Source: Candidatus Electrothrix marina (GTDB taxonomy: Bacteria; Desulfobacterota; Desulfobulbia; Desulfobulbales; Desulfobulbaceae). From it: a stretch of DNA of 11,542 nt. Below are positions 1 to 6,104 of the stretch, piece after piece. The DNA is taken from NCBI GenBank assembly GCA_004028495.1, contig MTKS01000026.1, positions 1 through 11,542 of the forward strand. Direction: 5' to 3'. The notes beneath the pieces were generated by a model. That model was not told where the DNA came from, did no database searches, and saw only the letters and a program-made list of their open reading frames with translations. The first letter of the stretch is position 1; each line of letters begins with the position of its first letter. A program made the translations under genes and the position numbers.

Positions 1-71
1 TGGGAAAACAAAGGGGGGCAGCCTCGGAAGGGACAGAAAAAAACGAGGCAGCGGAGAACGACGAACCATGA
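1..71 (+). CDS. C-terminal tail of an upstream gene, probably Obg-type GTPase (partial)
   Basis: A reading frame enters from the left edge and ends at TGA 69-71. Its last 22 codons give a hydrophilic tail ending in EGTEKNEAAENDEP. The stop overlaps the proB start in an ATGA junction, so the two genes are probably co-transcribed and translationally coupled. In many bacteria the ribosome-associated GTPase gene obg (cgtA) lies directly before proB, and Obg proteins often end in variable, charged, low-complexity tails. The identity is therefore an inference from gene order and tail character. No GTPase motif lies inside the window. The frame could also belong to any other gene ending here. Confidence 0.5.
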   Translation, partial: GKQRGAASEGTEKNEAAENDEP

Positions 72-1261
72 CTTTCCAAGTTTCTCGGGACGACGGGCTT
101 TTTTATCGCCAAACCCTGTTTGATCAGGCCAAAACCGTGGTGCTCAAGGTGGGCAGCGCTGTCCTGACCACAGAAGACGGACTGAACATTGATTTTATTG
201 ATACGCTCTGTCATCAGATCGCCTTTCTTCGCGCAAGCGGCCGTAAGGTCATTCTGGTCAGTTCCGGAGCAGTCGCGGCAGGTCGAAAACGCCTTCAGGT
301 TCATCGCCGGCCCGGAGAAGAACTCAGGGTCAAACAGGCCCTTGCCGCTGTGGGGCAGGGACTGCTCATGCAGGCCTACGAACAGCGTTTTGCCCGAAAT
401 CATGACCAACAGGTGGCCCAAATCCTGCTCACCCACGCCGATTTTTCCCAACGTGACCGCTATCTCAATGTGCGCAACACCATTCTGACCCTGTTTGAAT
501 TCGGGGTGGTGCCCATTATCAATGAAAACGATACGGTTTCTGTTCAGGAACTTCGTTTCGGCGATAACGACACCCTGGGTGCTTTGATCACCAATATGAT
601 CGGGGCGGATATGTACATCATGCTGACAGATGTGGACAGTCTGTACACGGCAAACCCGGCGGAAGATGCCACAGCCAGACCTGTATACACCGTAGCGGCG
701 ATTGACAGCGCGGTGGAGGCTATGGCGGGGAACAGCAGCAGCCTGCTGGGCACCGGCGGTATGCAATCCAAGATCAGGGCCGCTCAAACGGTGGCGGCCT
801 GCGGAGGAAGTTCTTTTATCGGACCGGGGCGCAATAAGAACATCTTGCGGGAACTTTTCTCCGGAGATATGGTCGGCACTTTTTTTCTCCCGGAAAAAGA
901 GAAAAGAATCAGAGGAAAAAAACACTGGATTGCCCATGTCCTTCGTCCGTCCGGTACCCTGCACCTGGATGCCGGTGCCTGCCGGGCCATTATTGAACGG
1001 GGTAAGAGCCTGTTGCCGTCCGGCATCACCGGAATAGAGGGAAATTTTGAGGTAGGCGCCTCAGTTCAATGCCGTTGTCCCGGAGGGCGGATAGTGGCTG
1101 CGGGCCTGACCAATTACAGCTCGGCTGATCTGGATAAAATAAGAGGAAGAAAAAGCGCGGAAATCGACGGGATTCTCGGCTTTCGAGACTGTGACGAGAT
1201 CATTCATCGGGATAATCTGGTGCTGTTCGACGAAAAACAAAGATCACCTGAAACGTTCTGA
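68..1261 (+). CDS. proB: Glutamate 5-kinase with C-terminal PUA domain
   Basis: Cytoplasmic enzyme that phosphorylates L-glutamate with ATP to gamma-glutamyl phosphate, the first step of proline synthesis. The amino-acid kinase fold is clear: VVLKVGSAVLT (residues 24-34, Lys27 for phosphate), VSSGAVAAG (64-72), IINENDTVS (150-158), FGDNDTLGAL (164-173), TDVDSLYTANP (187-197) and GTGGMQSKIRAA (228-239). Residues about 297-375 form the PUA domain typical of bacterial ProB, ending in EIDGILGF and HRDN. At 397 residues it is about 30 longer than the E. coli enzyme, with roughly 20 extra residues before the kinase core and a short tail. The ATG at 68 follows GGAG at 53-56 and overlaps the upstream stop, which supports this start. 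proA is not next to it. ProB is usually feedback-inhibited by proline. Confidence 0.96.
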   Translation: MTFQVSRDDGLFYRQTLFDQAKTVVLKVGSAVLTTEDGLNIDFIDTLCHQIAFLRASGRKVILVSSGAVAAGRKRLQVHRRPGEELRVKQALAAVGQGLLMQAYEQRFARNHDQQVAQILLTHADFSQRDRYLNVRNTILTLFEFGVVPIINENDTVSVQELRFGDNDTLGALITNMIGADMYIMLTDVDSLYTANPAEDATARPVYTVAAIDSAVEAMAGNSSSLLGTGGMQSKIRAAQTVAACGGSSFIGPGRNKNILRELFSGDMVGTFFLPEKEKRIRGKKHWIAHVLRPSGTLHLDAGACRAIIERGKSLLPSGITGIEGNFEVGASVQCRCPGGRIVAAGLTNYSSADLDKIRGRKSAEIDGILGFRDCDEIIHRDNLVLFDEKQRSPETF

Positions 1262-1310
1262 CTGAGAGGAATCCAACAAAGGGAAGCCGAAGTTACGGAC
1301 AAGAGGTCTC

Positions 1311-1346
1311 CGGTACAAATCAATTTGCTGCGATACCGTTTTTTTT
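1311..1346 (+). terminator. Weak candidate intrinsic terminator of proB
   Basis: Arms CGGTA (1311-1315) and TACCG (1334-1338) are followed at once by eight T (1339-1346). A small internal pairing, AAAT/ATTT, sits in the 18-base loop. The stem is short but the T-run is good and the place, 50 bases after the proB stop and before a convergent gene, is right. It works only for the plus strand. The rest of 1262-1389 shows nothing else. Confidence 0.4.
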
Positions 1347-1389
1347 ATGTCCCATATTTTCCGGCAGGAACCCGGCACCGCTTTACGCG

Positions 1390-2709
1390 CTACCGCAACA
1401 GTCCCATTTTATTCTGAATTTTAAAAATAAGATTATGACATTGCATAAGAAAAATCGAGAACATCTGGTCGGATCGTAATTTTTCATTCGTCAGCTCTTC
1501 AAGAGCCTTTATCTTGACCTCGGTAATCTGGTCTATAATACTCCGCAGTTCTTCAAGAGACTCCGACTGCATTTGTTTTCGGTCAAGTGCTATGGTTTCC
1601 TGCAGAAAACCATCCAACTCTTCTTTCATTATATCATTTTGTCTTATCTCTTCTTTTTTCCTCAGCTCATTAAACCGCAGCCAGAAAAAGTAAGATATCG
1701 CAAGAAAGGCAAAAAACAGCTCCTTGACAGCGGCAAACGCTTCCATACGAGTTGCGAAGACCTCCATTCTGCGTAACGGATTATAATATTCCTGCGCAGT
1801 GAGATGCAACGGTATCTCCGACCATTCCCTTGCTTCTTTCAGCGGAAGAAGATCCGGAAAATCTATCCGAAGATCAGTGCGGTATATTGTGCTAAGGACT
1901 TCATTGACAAGAGCCGAAGAAGCATCCTTCCTCACAGCGAGCAGAGCTGTGTAGGCAACGGTCTGAATATTCTTATGAGGCAGCACTGGTAAGGGGTGCC
2001 TTGCAAATACTCCTTCCGGGAGCGTGAATTCGGCAAGAAACGCCTTGGATTCTGCCAGAGCCCGCGCATAAGGGAGTTCGAGCGCCTTCACATCTGTTTT
2101 GCCCATTTCTTTATAACAAGGGCTGCGCAGACCCATCACCATAATTCCGACATCACAACTGTTCCTGTCGTTATGGCTGCTGTTGTCATGAAAGAACTCA
2201 GGCACCCTTGTGACTTTATCACTCAGTCCGTAAAATTTCAGCAAATTATCTGAAGTCTCTTTTGTACCCGATTCTTCCGGTCCTGTGCAGACACGCATGT
2301 TCTCCAGATCATACACAGATTCAATACCCGATAGTTTGCGGGCCAAAATAACCACCGGTTCAAGGTAAAGCGGCGCGATCACAGATATATCATTCAACTC
2401 ATCATCATCATCATTATCCAGATCCGGAAAAATAATCGACTGAAGCAGAGCGACTTCGACCACGCCTTCTTTAAGCAACCTGAGGTTTTCCATCGTTCCG
2501 GTAGTTTCTATGTTCTTTACCGGCCTTCTCGCTCTGGATCTCAGTTTCTTTTCCAGGGCATCCCCAAATTTATAGTACTCTCCCCCGATTGAGCCGCTTG
2601 CTATCCTGATAGGATCGGATAAAGTATCCCGTGTGCAGAACCACGTTCCGATTGAACCGGCTATGATAAGCGGAACAACAAGAGAGATAAGTATTTTTTT
2701 CTGTTCCAT
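1390..2709 (-). CDS. TAXI-family solute-binding domain protein with two membrane segments and a cytoplasmic coiled coil
   Basis: The protein has an N-terminal membrane segment (residues about 6-24), then a TAXI/NMT1-like periplasmic binding domain. Family marks are GSIGGEYYKFGDAL (39-52), TTGTMENLRLLKEG (69-82), EVALLQS (85-91) and RVCTGPEESGT (139-149). A second membrane segment (about 325-345) leads to a charged helical tail (346-439) that looks like a coiled coil. Ordinary TAXI proteins are about 320 residues, are exported free or as lipoproteins, and hand substrate (for example glutamate) to a fused TRAP permease. Here the binding domain is held in the membrane at both ends and no permease is nearby, so a sensor or regulator is more likely than a transporter; this is inference. 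An acidic insert DLDNDDDDELND lies at 96-107. The gene follows the TerB-like gene by 30 bases with only a weak ribosome site. Confidence 0.8.
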   Translation of the reverse strand: MEQKKILISLVVPLIIAGSIGTWFCTRDTLSDPIRIASGSIGGEYYKFGDALEKKLRSRARRPVKNIETTGTMENLRLLKEGVVEVALLQSIIFPDLDNDDDDELNDISVIAPLYLEPVVILARKLSGIESVYDLENMRVCTGPEESGTKETSDNLLKFYGLSDKVTRVPEFFHDNSSHNDRNSCDVGIMVMGLRSPCYKEMGKTDVKALELPYARALAESKAFLAEFTLPEGVFARHPLPVLPHKNIQTVAYTALLAVRKDASSALVNEVLSTIYRTDLRIDFPDLLPLKEAREWSEIPLHLTAQEYYNPLRRMEVFATRMEAFAAVKELFFAFLAISYFFWLRFNELRKKEEIRQNDIMKEELDGFLQETIALDRKQMQSESLEELRSIIDQITEVKIKALEELTNEKLRSDQMFSIFLMQCHNLIFKIQNKMGLLR

Positions 2710-2739
2710 TCCGGCTCGTAATCTTTTTTGATCAGTAAA

Positions 2740-3219
2740 TCAAGACAATGCCTGCATGACATTAAAGAGACATTGTTTTTCCTCCGTATTGAAACGTTCA
2801 TCAAGAGCGTAAGGATAGTCGGTAACCGAACTGGCACCTACATCTATAACAACATGAAGCAATTCGTCTTTCAATTTATCGGTCATCCTGCTGTCACAGG
2901 GAAAAGATATCGGCTTGACTAATTCTCTTAAATTTTTTATAGACTCGGGACTCGGTCGCTTATTGATGTACGGTTTAACAAAATCTCTTGCGTCCTGAAG
3001 CCGCAGCACCTCGCATCCGGTTCTCCTGTTAACACTATCAATATGTTTTTTAAGATAATTTTCAAGAACGTCGAGTTCTCCTTGCTGCGCATGACCATCC
3101 GCCCACATCATTTCTATAAGCAGGATGAGATCAATCAGGTACACTTTTTCACCGGTAATACCGAATCGTTTTAATCTCTCTACAGCTTCCCTGTGGGAAA
3201 GTTCCTTTTTCTCTGTCAT
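2740..3219 (-). CDS. TerB-like helical domain protein
   Basis: A 159-residue soluble, mostly helical protein. The segment YLIDLILLIEMMWADGHAQQ (residues 27-46) followed by GELDVLENYL resembles the TerB/DjlA-N family signature, where a hydrophobic helix runs into an AxADG turn and an acidic helix. A second similar stretch near the end (DERFNTEEKQCLFNVMQAL, 140-158) matches the usual closing EE-containing helix. TerB-like domains occur in tellurite-resistance and stress or membrane-associated complexes, often as metal-binding or scaffold modules; the exact job here is unknown. An in-frame ATG exists at 3234, but GGAGG (3227-3231 region, minus strand) lies about 8 bases before the ATG at 3219 and overlaps the earlier ATG, so the start at 3219 is preferred. 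It is the first gene of a unit with the TAXI protein downstream. Confidence 0.7.
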   Translation of the reverse strand: MTEKKELSHREAVERLKRFGITGEKVYLIDLILLIEMMWADGHAQQGELDVLENYLKKHIDSVNRRTGCEVLRLQDARDFVKPYINKRPSPESIKNLRELVKPISFPCDSRMTDKLKDELLHVVIDVGASSVTDYPYALDERFNTEEKQCLFNVMQALS

Positions 3220-3265
3220 CGGGCGCACCTCCATTCGGGTTATGTTTACGATACATTAGCGTGTT

Positions 3266-3294
3266 AAGGTAGCATGATCATGGATTTATGTAAA
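3266..3294 (-). promoter_or_regulatory. Candidate sigma-70 promoter for the TerB/TAXI unit
   Basis: Read on the minus strand, TTTACA (3294-3289) is followed after 17 bases by TACCTT (3271-3266), with a TG one base before it as in extended -10 promoters. The start of transcription would fall near 3259, about 40 bases before the ATG at 3219. The -35 matches well and the -10 only moderately. The 100-base gap to the M48 gene upstream makes a separate promoter sensible. Confidence 0.4.
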
Positions 3295-3326
3295 TACGTT
3301 TTCTCGACCACAAAGGAAAGCCGAAG

Positions 3327-4184
3327 CTACTGCGAAGAAGTATCAGGGACAAGTACAGTCGATAAACGGAAAGTCTCCCGCACCGTAAATCCTGACGCAG
3401 CCGCCAAACTGCGGAGCGCATCAATTCGCTGCACCGCTTCAGGATGACTGGCAAAATATCCGCCGATCCCCCTCCCCTGCTTTCCGCTCTCCTCCTGCAT
3501 AGCTTCAAAGAATTCGGTTGCGCCCCCCACATGCCCGTAAAAACAATGCAAGGTCTCAAGGGCCAGCTTATCAGCCAGAGCTTCTCGCTCCTGGGAATAC
3601 CGAGCCTGTCCAACCCCCAAAGCAGGGGCGACGAGCTGGGTAATGTCGGAGCCGGCCCCGGTCAACAGGGCGGAAAGAGCGGTAAAAACCAAGCCCCGCC
3701 CCATGCCCCGCAGATGATCCCTATGCTTAAAATGCGCCATTTCATGGGCGAGGACAAAGGAAAGCCCATTTTCCGAGCGCATCGTATCCAGCAATCCCTC
3801 TAAAACGATAATCCGCCCACCGGGAAAGGCAAAGGCATTGGCATCTTTCGATTGTGCCATATTGACCTGCAAGGGATACCCTACCTCGTTGCAACGGCCC
3901 AGTTCATCCACCAATCGTTGCAGCTCCGCCCGGCGGGGATCATCTTTCTGTTGAACAAACAGCGCTGCCCCGGAAAACCGCATTGAAGAAAAAATCACCG
4001 CCTCCATCTCCGGTGAAATAAAACTCGCCGCCCAATCAACAAGCAGTCCCAAACTCCAGGCGGCAAGCAGCAGGAAAGCCGTTACCCCGGAGAGCAGGAC
4101 AGCAAACTCTTTGAGCGGATGATTGTGGGAGACATTATCGTTCTGTTCCGGCAGGCCGGGCCTGTATTCCGAGGACGGATGCAT
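3327..4184 (-). CDS. Membrane-anchored M48-family zinc metallopeptidase
   Basis: A 285-residue protein with one strong membrane segment (residues about 28-50) and a following M48 peptidase domain. The zinc motif HEMAHFKH (147-154) gives H147, E148 and H151. The third ligand is probably E201 in ERLALAD-like sequence EREALADKLALE (199-210), the usual ExxAD feature of M48. The element NAFAFPGGRIIVLEGLL (116-132) is also typical of the Oma1/LoiP/BepA branch. Such enzymes handle quality control of membrane or periplasmic proteins. Here there is no lipobox, and the catalytic domain probably faces the periplasm, though topology cannot be fixed by eye. The ATG at 4184 lies 3 bases after the stop of the membrane YbjQ gene and has no strong ribosome site, so translation is likely coupled. 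It is the last gene of the three-gene unit. Substrate is unknown. Confidence 0.88.
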   Translation of the reverse strand: MHPSSEYRPGLPEQNDNVSHNHPLKEFAVLLSGVTAFLLLAAWSLGLLVDWAASFISPEMEAVIFSSMRFSGAALFVQQKDDPRRAELQRLVDELGRCNEVGYPLQVNMAQSKDANAFAFPGGRIIVLEGLLDTMRSENGLSFVLAHEMAHFKHRDHLRGMGRGLVFTALSALLTGAGSDITQLVAPALGVGQARYSQEREALADKLALETLHCFYGHVGGATEFFEAMQEESGKQGRGIGGYFASHPEAVQRIDALRSLAAASGFTVRETFRLSTVLVPDTSSQ

Positions 4185-4187
4185 ATC

Positions 4188-4667
4188 TCAGGGACTGGTT
4201 GCTGCTGTTGAGGCCGGATACAAATACACGGCTGTACCGTAGGCCAACACCTCCACGGAGCCTATCTGATTTTTATTTCCCTTGGAAATAGAGGCTGTTT
4301 CCAGGCGCAGATTGATAATCTGATCAGCCTGCGGGCAGGACTCCTTCATCCGCAGCACCGCCTCTCTCCTGGCCCGATCAACCAAGGTCTCGTAGGATTG
4401 GACATTGCCGCCGAAAATATTCCTCAGCCCGGCAAGAATCCGTTTAAAATAATCCACAGAGATAACCACGCTGCCGGTGGCCAACTGCACACGTTTCACC
4501 TCCCTGTCCGTGCCCAGAACACGACGTCCCGAGGTGGTGGGGATCTGCATCCATTGCTTTTCCCGTTCTATGATGGAACGATAATGCTTTTTTTCCGCAA
4601 TCTTGCCGAAGACGTAGCCCAAGGTCAATAAGGTAAGGAAAAATATCAGCTGAATAAGCGCGTCCAT
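4188..4667 (-). CDS. YbjQ-family (UPF0145) protein with N-terminal membrane anchor
   Basis: The protein has a hydrophobic N-terminal segment (MDALIQLIFFLTLLTLGYVF, residues 1-20), a charged linker (21-45) and a YbjQ-like domain. Shared with its upstream neighbour are RNIFGGNVQSYETLV (82-96), DRARREAVLRM (97-107), a Ala/Asn-poor version of the GANAV motif (PQADQIINLRLET, 112-124) and the closing VEVLAYGTAVYL (138-149). YbjQ proteins are annotated as putative heavy-metal-binding and form pentamer-like rings in solved structures; their physiological role is not settled. The frame is open further upstream, but GGAG sits 7 bases before the ATG at 4667 and the longer version would overlap the preceding gene by about 90 bases, so 4667 is chosen. 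It starts 4 bases after the stop of the soluble paralogue. Confidence 0.8.
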   Translation of the reverse strand: MDALIQLIFFLTLLTLGYVFGKIAEKKHYRSIIEREKQWMQIPTTSGRRVLGTDREVKRVQLATGSVVISVDYFKRILAGLRNIFGGNVQSYETLVDRARREAVLRMKESCPQADQIINLRLETASISKGNKNQIGSVEVLAYGTAVYLYPASTAATSP

Positions 4668-4671
4668 AGCC

Positions 4672-4986
4672 CTACTCCACAGTGACGGCTGTGCCGTACA
4701 CATAAATCTCAGCAGCACCGGCAGCCACCGATGAAGTGGAAAAGCGGACATTGACAACCGCATTGGCCCCGAGCTGTCTGGCCTGGGCCTTCATGCGTTT
4801 AATCGCCTCATCCCTGGATTCCTGCAGAAGCTCGGTATAGCCTTTCAGCTCTCCACCGAAGATATTCTTGAACCCGGCCATAATATCACGGCCTGCATGC
4901 TTGGCCCTGACCGTGCTCCCGGAAACAACACCGTAAAAGGCTGTAATGCGTTTTCCCGGAATTTCTTCTGTATTGGTTAACAACAT
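4672..4986 (-). CDS. YbjQ-family (UPF0145) protein, soluble
   Basis: A 104-residue protein of the length usual for YbjQ. Visible family marks are the start TNTEEIPGKRI (4-14), GVVSGSTV (19-26), FKNIFGGELKGYTELLQESR (39-58), the AxxLGANAVVNVRF stretch (69-82) and the closing EIYVYGTAV (93-101). There is no signal or membrane segment, so it should be cytoplasmic, probably a homo-oligomer or a mixed oligomer with the anchored paralogue encoded next; that pairing is inference. An upstream in-frame GTG at 5055 exists, but AAGGAG lies 8 bases before the ATG at 4986 and the family begins at this point, so the short form is taken. It is the first gene of a unit with the membrane YbjQ and the M48 peptidase. 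Confidence 0.88.
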   Translation of the reverse strand: MLLTNTEEIPGKRITAFYGVVSGSTVRAKHAGRDIMAGFKNIFGGELKGYTELLQESRDEAIKRMKAQARQLGANAVVNVRFSTSSVAAGAAEIYVYGTAVTVE

Positions 4987-5014
4987 ATCAACGTCTCCTT
5001 GTCTTTTGCAGTTA

Positions 5015-5029
5015 CCCGGAAGATCCGGG
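5015..5029 (-). other. Short perfect hairpin in the ybjQ leader
   Basis: CCCGGA (5015-5020) and TCCGGG (5024-5029) pair perfectly around a 3-base loop, 28 bases before the ATG at 4986. No T-run follows on the minus strand, so it is not an ordinary intrinsic terminator for the lipoprotein gene upstream. It may be an mRNA-stabilising or regulatory hairpin, or chance. Confidence 0.35.
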
Positions 5030-5078
5030 GATACATAGAGCCGGCAGGTCGGCACCTCCGAATGACCGGCTTTGCTTT

Positions 5079-5639
5079 TCAGTCAGTTTTAATAAAAGTC
5101 AGCGGGTTGTCCCACAGGAAATAATCACCTCCGCCGGATTCAACCTGCTTTATGATCTCCTGAACTGATCCGTTCAGTTGTACATGTGTGCCCGGATAGT
5201 TTTCTTTTTTTATTTTAATGACGTTCCCTTTCAGAATATTGGATTGAACAGCAAGCTCGAATCGTTCCGGGTCGGGAAGCCAGAACAGAATACGCTTTCC
5301 CTCCTTTTCAATTCTTCCCCAGCAATACTTCTCAAGATCCTTGTAGAGCGAACCGTCAAGAAGGGTAAGGTACTCCCATTTCTCCCCTTTTGTAATTTGC
5401 ACCGTTATGGACTCCGGTTTCAAGTCTTTGTCTTTGTTCTCAAACCAGACGATCTTCACAAGACCGTTTTCAGCATCGACAACCTTTATATGCAGTGCGG
5501 TATCTTCATTTCGCCACATTCCGTTCCAGACTTCAGGGGAGAGCTGAACTGCTGCACCGCCGATGATGCTTTCTGAAGTGACCACCGCGCAGGCTGTCAG
5601 AAAAAAAGCCGATAAGATGAATAGAAAAAATTTCTTCAT
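5079..5639 (-). CDS. Putative outer-membrane lipoprotein of unknown function
   Basis: A 186-residue protein with a clear lipoprotein signal: MKKFFLFILSAFFLTAC, with lipobox LTAC and lipidated Cys17. Residue +2 is Ala, so by the E. coli Lol rule it would go to the outer membrane. The mature part is soluble, with alternating strand-like stretches (for example GLVKIVWFENK, RILFWLPDPERFELAVQ) suggesting a small beta-rich domain; I do not recognise a family. The ribosome site AAAGGAG lies only one base before the ATG, an unusually short gap, but the signal peptide fits this start and no other Met occurs until residue 41. It is the only gene between the YbjQ unit (92 bases downstream) and the long non-coding region, and no clear terminator or promoter was identified for it. 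Confidence 0.75.
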   Translation of the reverse strand: MKKFFLFILSAFFLTACAVVTSESIIGGAAVQLSPEVWNGMWRNEDTALHIKVVDAENGLVKIVWFENKDKDLKPESITVQITKGEKWEYLTLLDGSLYKDLEKYCWGRIEKEGKRILFWLPDPERFELAVQSNILKGNVIKIKKENYPGTHVQLNGSVQEIIKQVESGGGDYFLWDNPLTFIKTD

Positions 5640-6016
5640 ACTCCTTTCGCAGGTCGTTGGTTGAGGTTAACAGAATAAGGGCATGGGCGACATATACCGG
5701 ATCAGGCGGGGACAACAGGGTGAATGGATTCGTTTCCAGGGATTTGTTTCTGCAAAAGGCGCGATGGAAGCCGTTCTTGAACAGAATTAAAGAATTAGCT
5801 CTTGTTACTGGAAATTGCAAGAGAAAAAAACAGTTATGTTTCTTTTCCTGCTCATAAAGAATGCTATGGGGATTCGAACCTTCAATCCCGCTCTGTAACC
5901 CGCATGGCTGCACGATCTGATTTCCGGGCGTGATACCCTGATGAATAATTTTTCGAGTAACTATTGAATTTTTGTTTACTTTTTAGATTCAATGTGTTTC
6001 CCTCCTGCAAGAGGAT
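5640..6016. other. Non-coding region between divergent genes
   Basis: No convincing gene is seen here. A GC-richer patch (5865-5940) holds hairpin arms GGGATT (5869-5874) and AATCCC (5884-5889) around a loop that on the minus strand reads like the tRNA T-loop word GGTTCGAAT, but no cloverleaf can be built. Further right, ATTGAAT (5963-5969) and ATTCAAT (5987-5993) form a 7-base inverted repeat with a 17-base loop in AT-rich DNA. The promoters of both flanking genes should lie in this stretch, but no sigma-70 pair stands out. Confidence 0.5.
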
Positions 6017-6041
6017 TTACCCCTATAACTTATAGGTGTAA
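6017..6041. promoter_or_regulatory. 25-bp near-perfect palindrome, candidate operator
   Basis: Left arm TTACCCCTATAA (6017-6028) and right arm TTATAGGTGTAA (6030-6041) are inverted repeats around a single central C, with 11 of 12 pairs matching (mismatch at 6021/6037). It ends 63 bases before the ATG at 6105. The left arm contains TATAAC, a good -10-like hexamer, but no matching -35 is seen; TTTACC (6016-6021) and TAATTA (6039-6044) form another weak 17-spaced pair across it. The size and symmetry fit binding of a dimeric regulator. No T-run follows, so it is not a terminator. The regulator is not encoded in the window. Confidence 0.5.
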
Positions 6042-6104
6042 TTAGCAATAATGAGCAGGTTTACTTTTGGATTGTTTAACGCTAAAAAAACAAGGGGGAA
6101 TAAG

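Noticed and set aside
544..1037. Several open frames of 75-111 codons overlapping proB.
   Set aside because: They are in other frames or strands of a gene with full family conservation and have no ribosome sites of note.
4668..4763. Longer N-terminus for the membrane YbjQ protein.
   Set aside because: It would lie inside the preceding gene, and a good ribosome site marks the ATG at 4667.
4987..5055. GTG start at 5055 for the soluble YbjQ protein.
   Set aside because: The family begins at the ATG at 4986, which has AAGGAG at proper distance; the extra residues do not resemble the family.
5041..5078. Intrinsic terminator after the lipoprotein gene, from the GCCGG/CCGGC pairing.
   Set aside because: No T-run follows on the minus strand, and the stem is short with a long loop.
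5657..5857. Open frame of 66 codons on the plus strand in the non-coding region.
   Set aside because: It lacks a convincing start signal, and its composition is not protein-like.
5533..5913. Open frame of 126 codons on the minus strand upstream of and overlapping the lipoprotein gene.
   Set aside because: It overlaps the lipoprotein signal region in another frame, has no ribosome site or recognisable protein character, and includes the non-coding patch.
5862..5940. Possible tRNA on the minus strand because of a GGTTCGAATCCC word.
   Set aside because: The T-stem has only two good pairs when set as a tRNA, and no D-arm, anticodon arm or acceptor stem can be formed.
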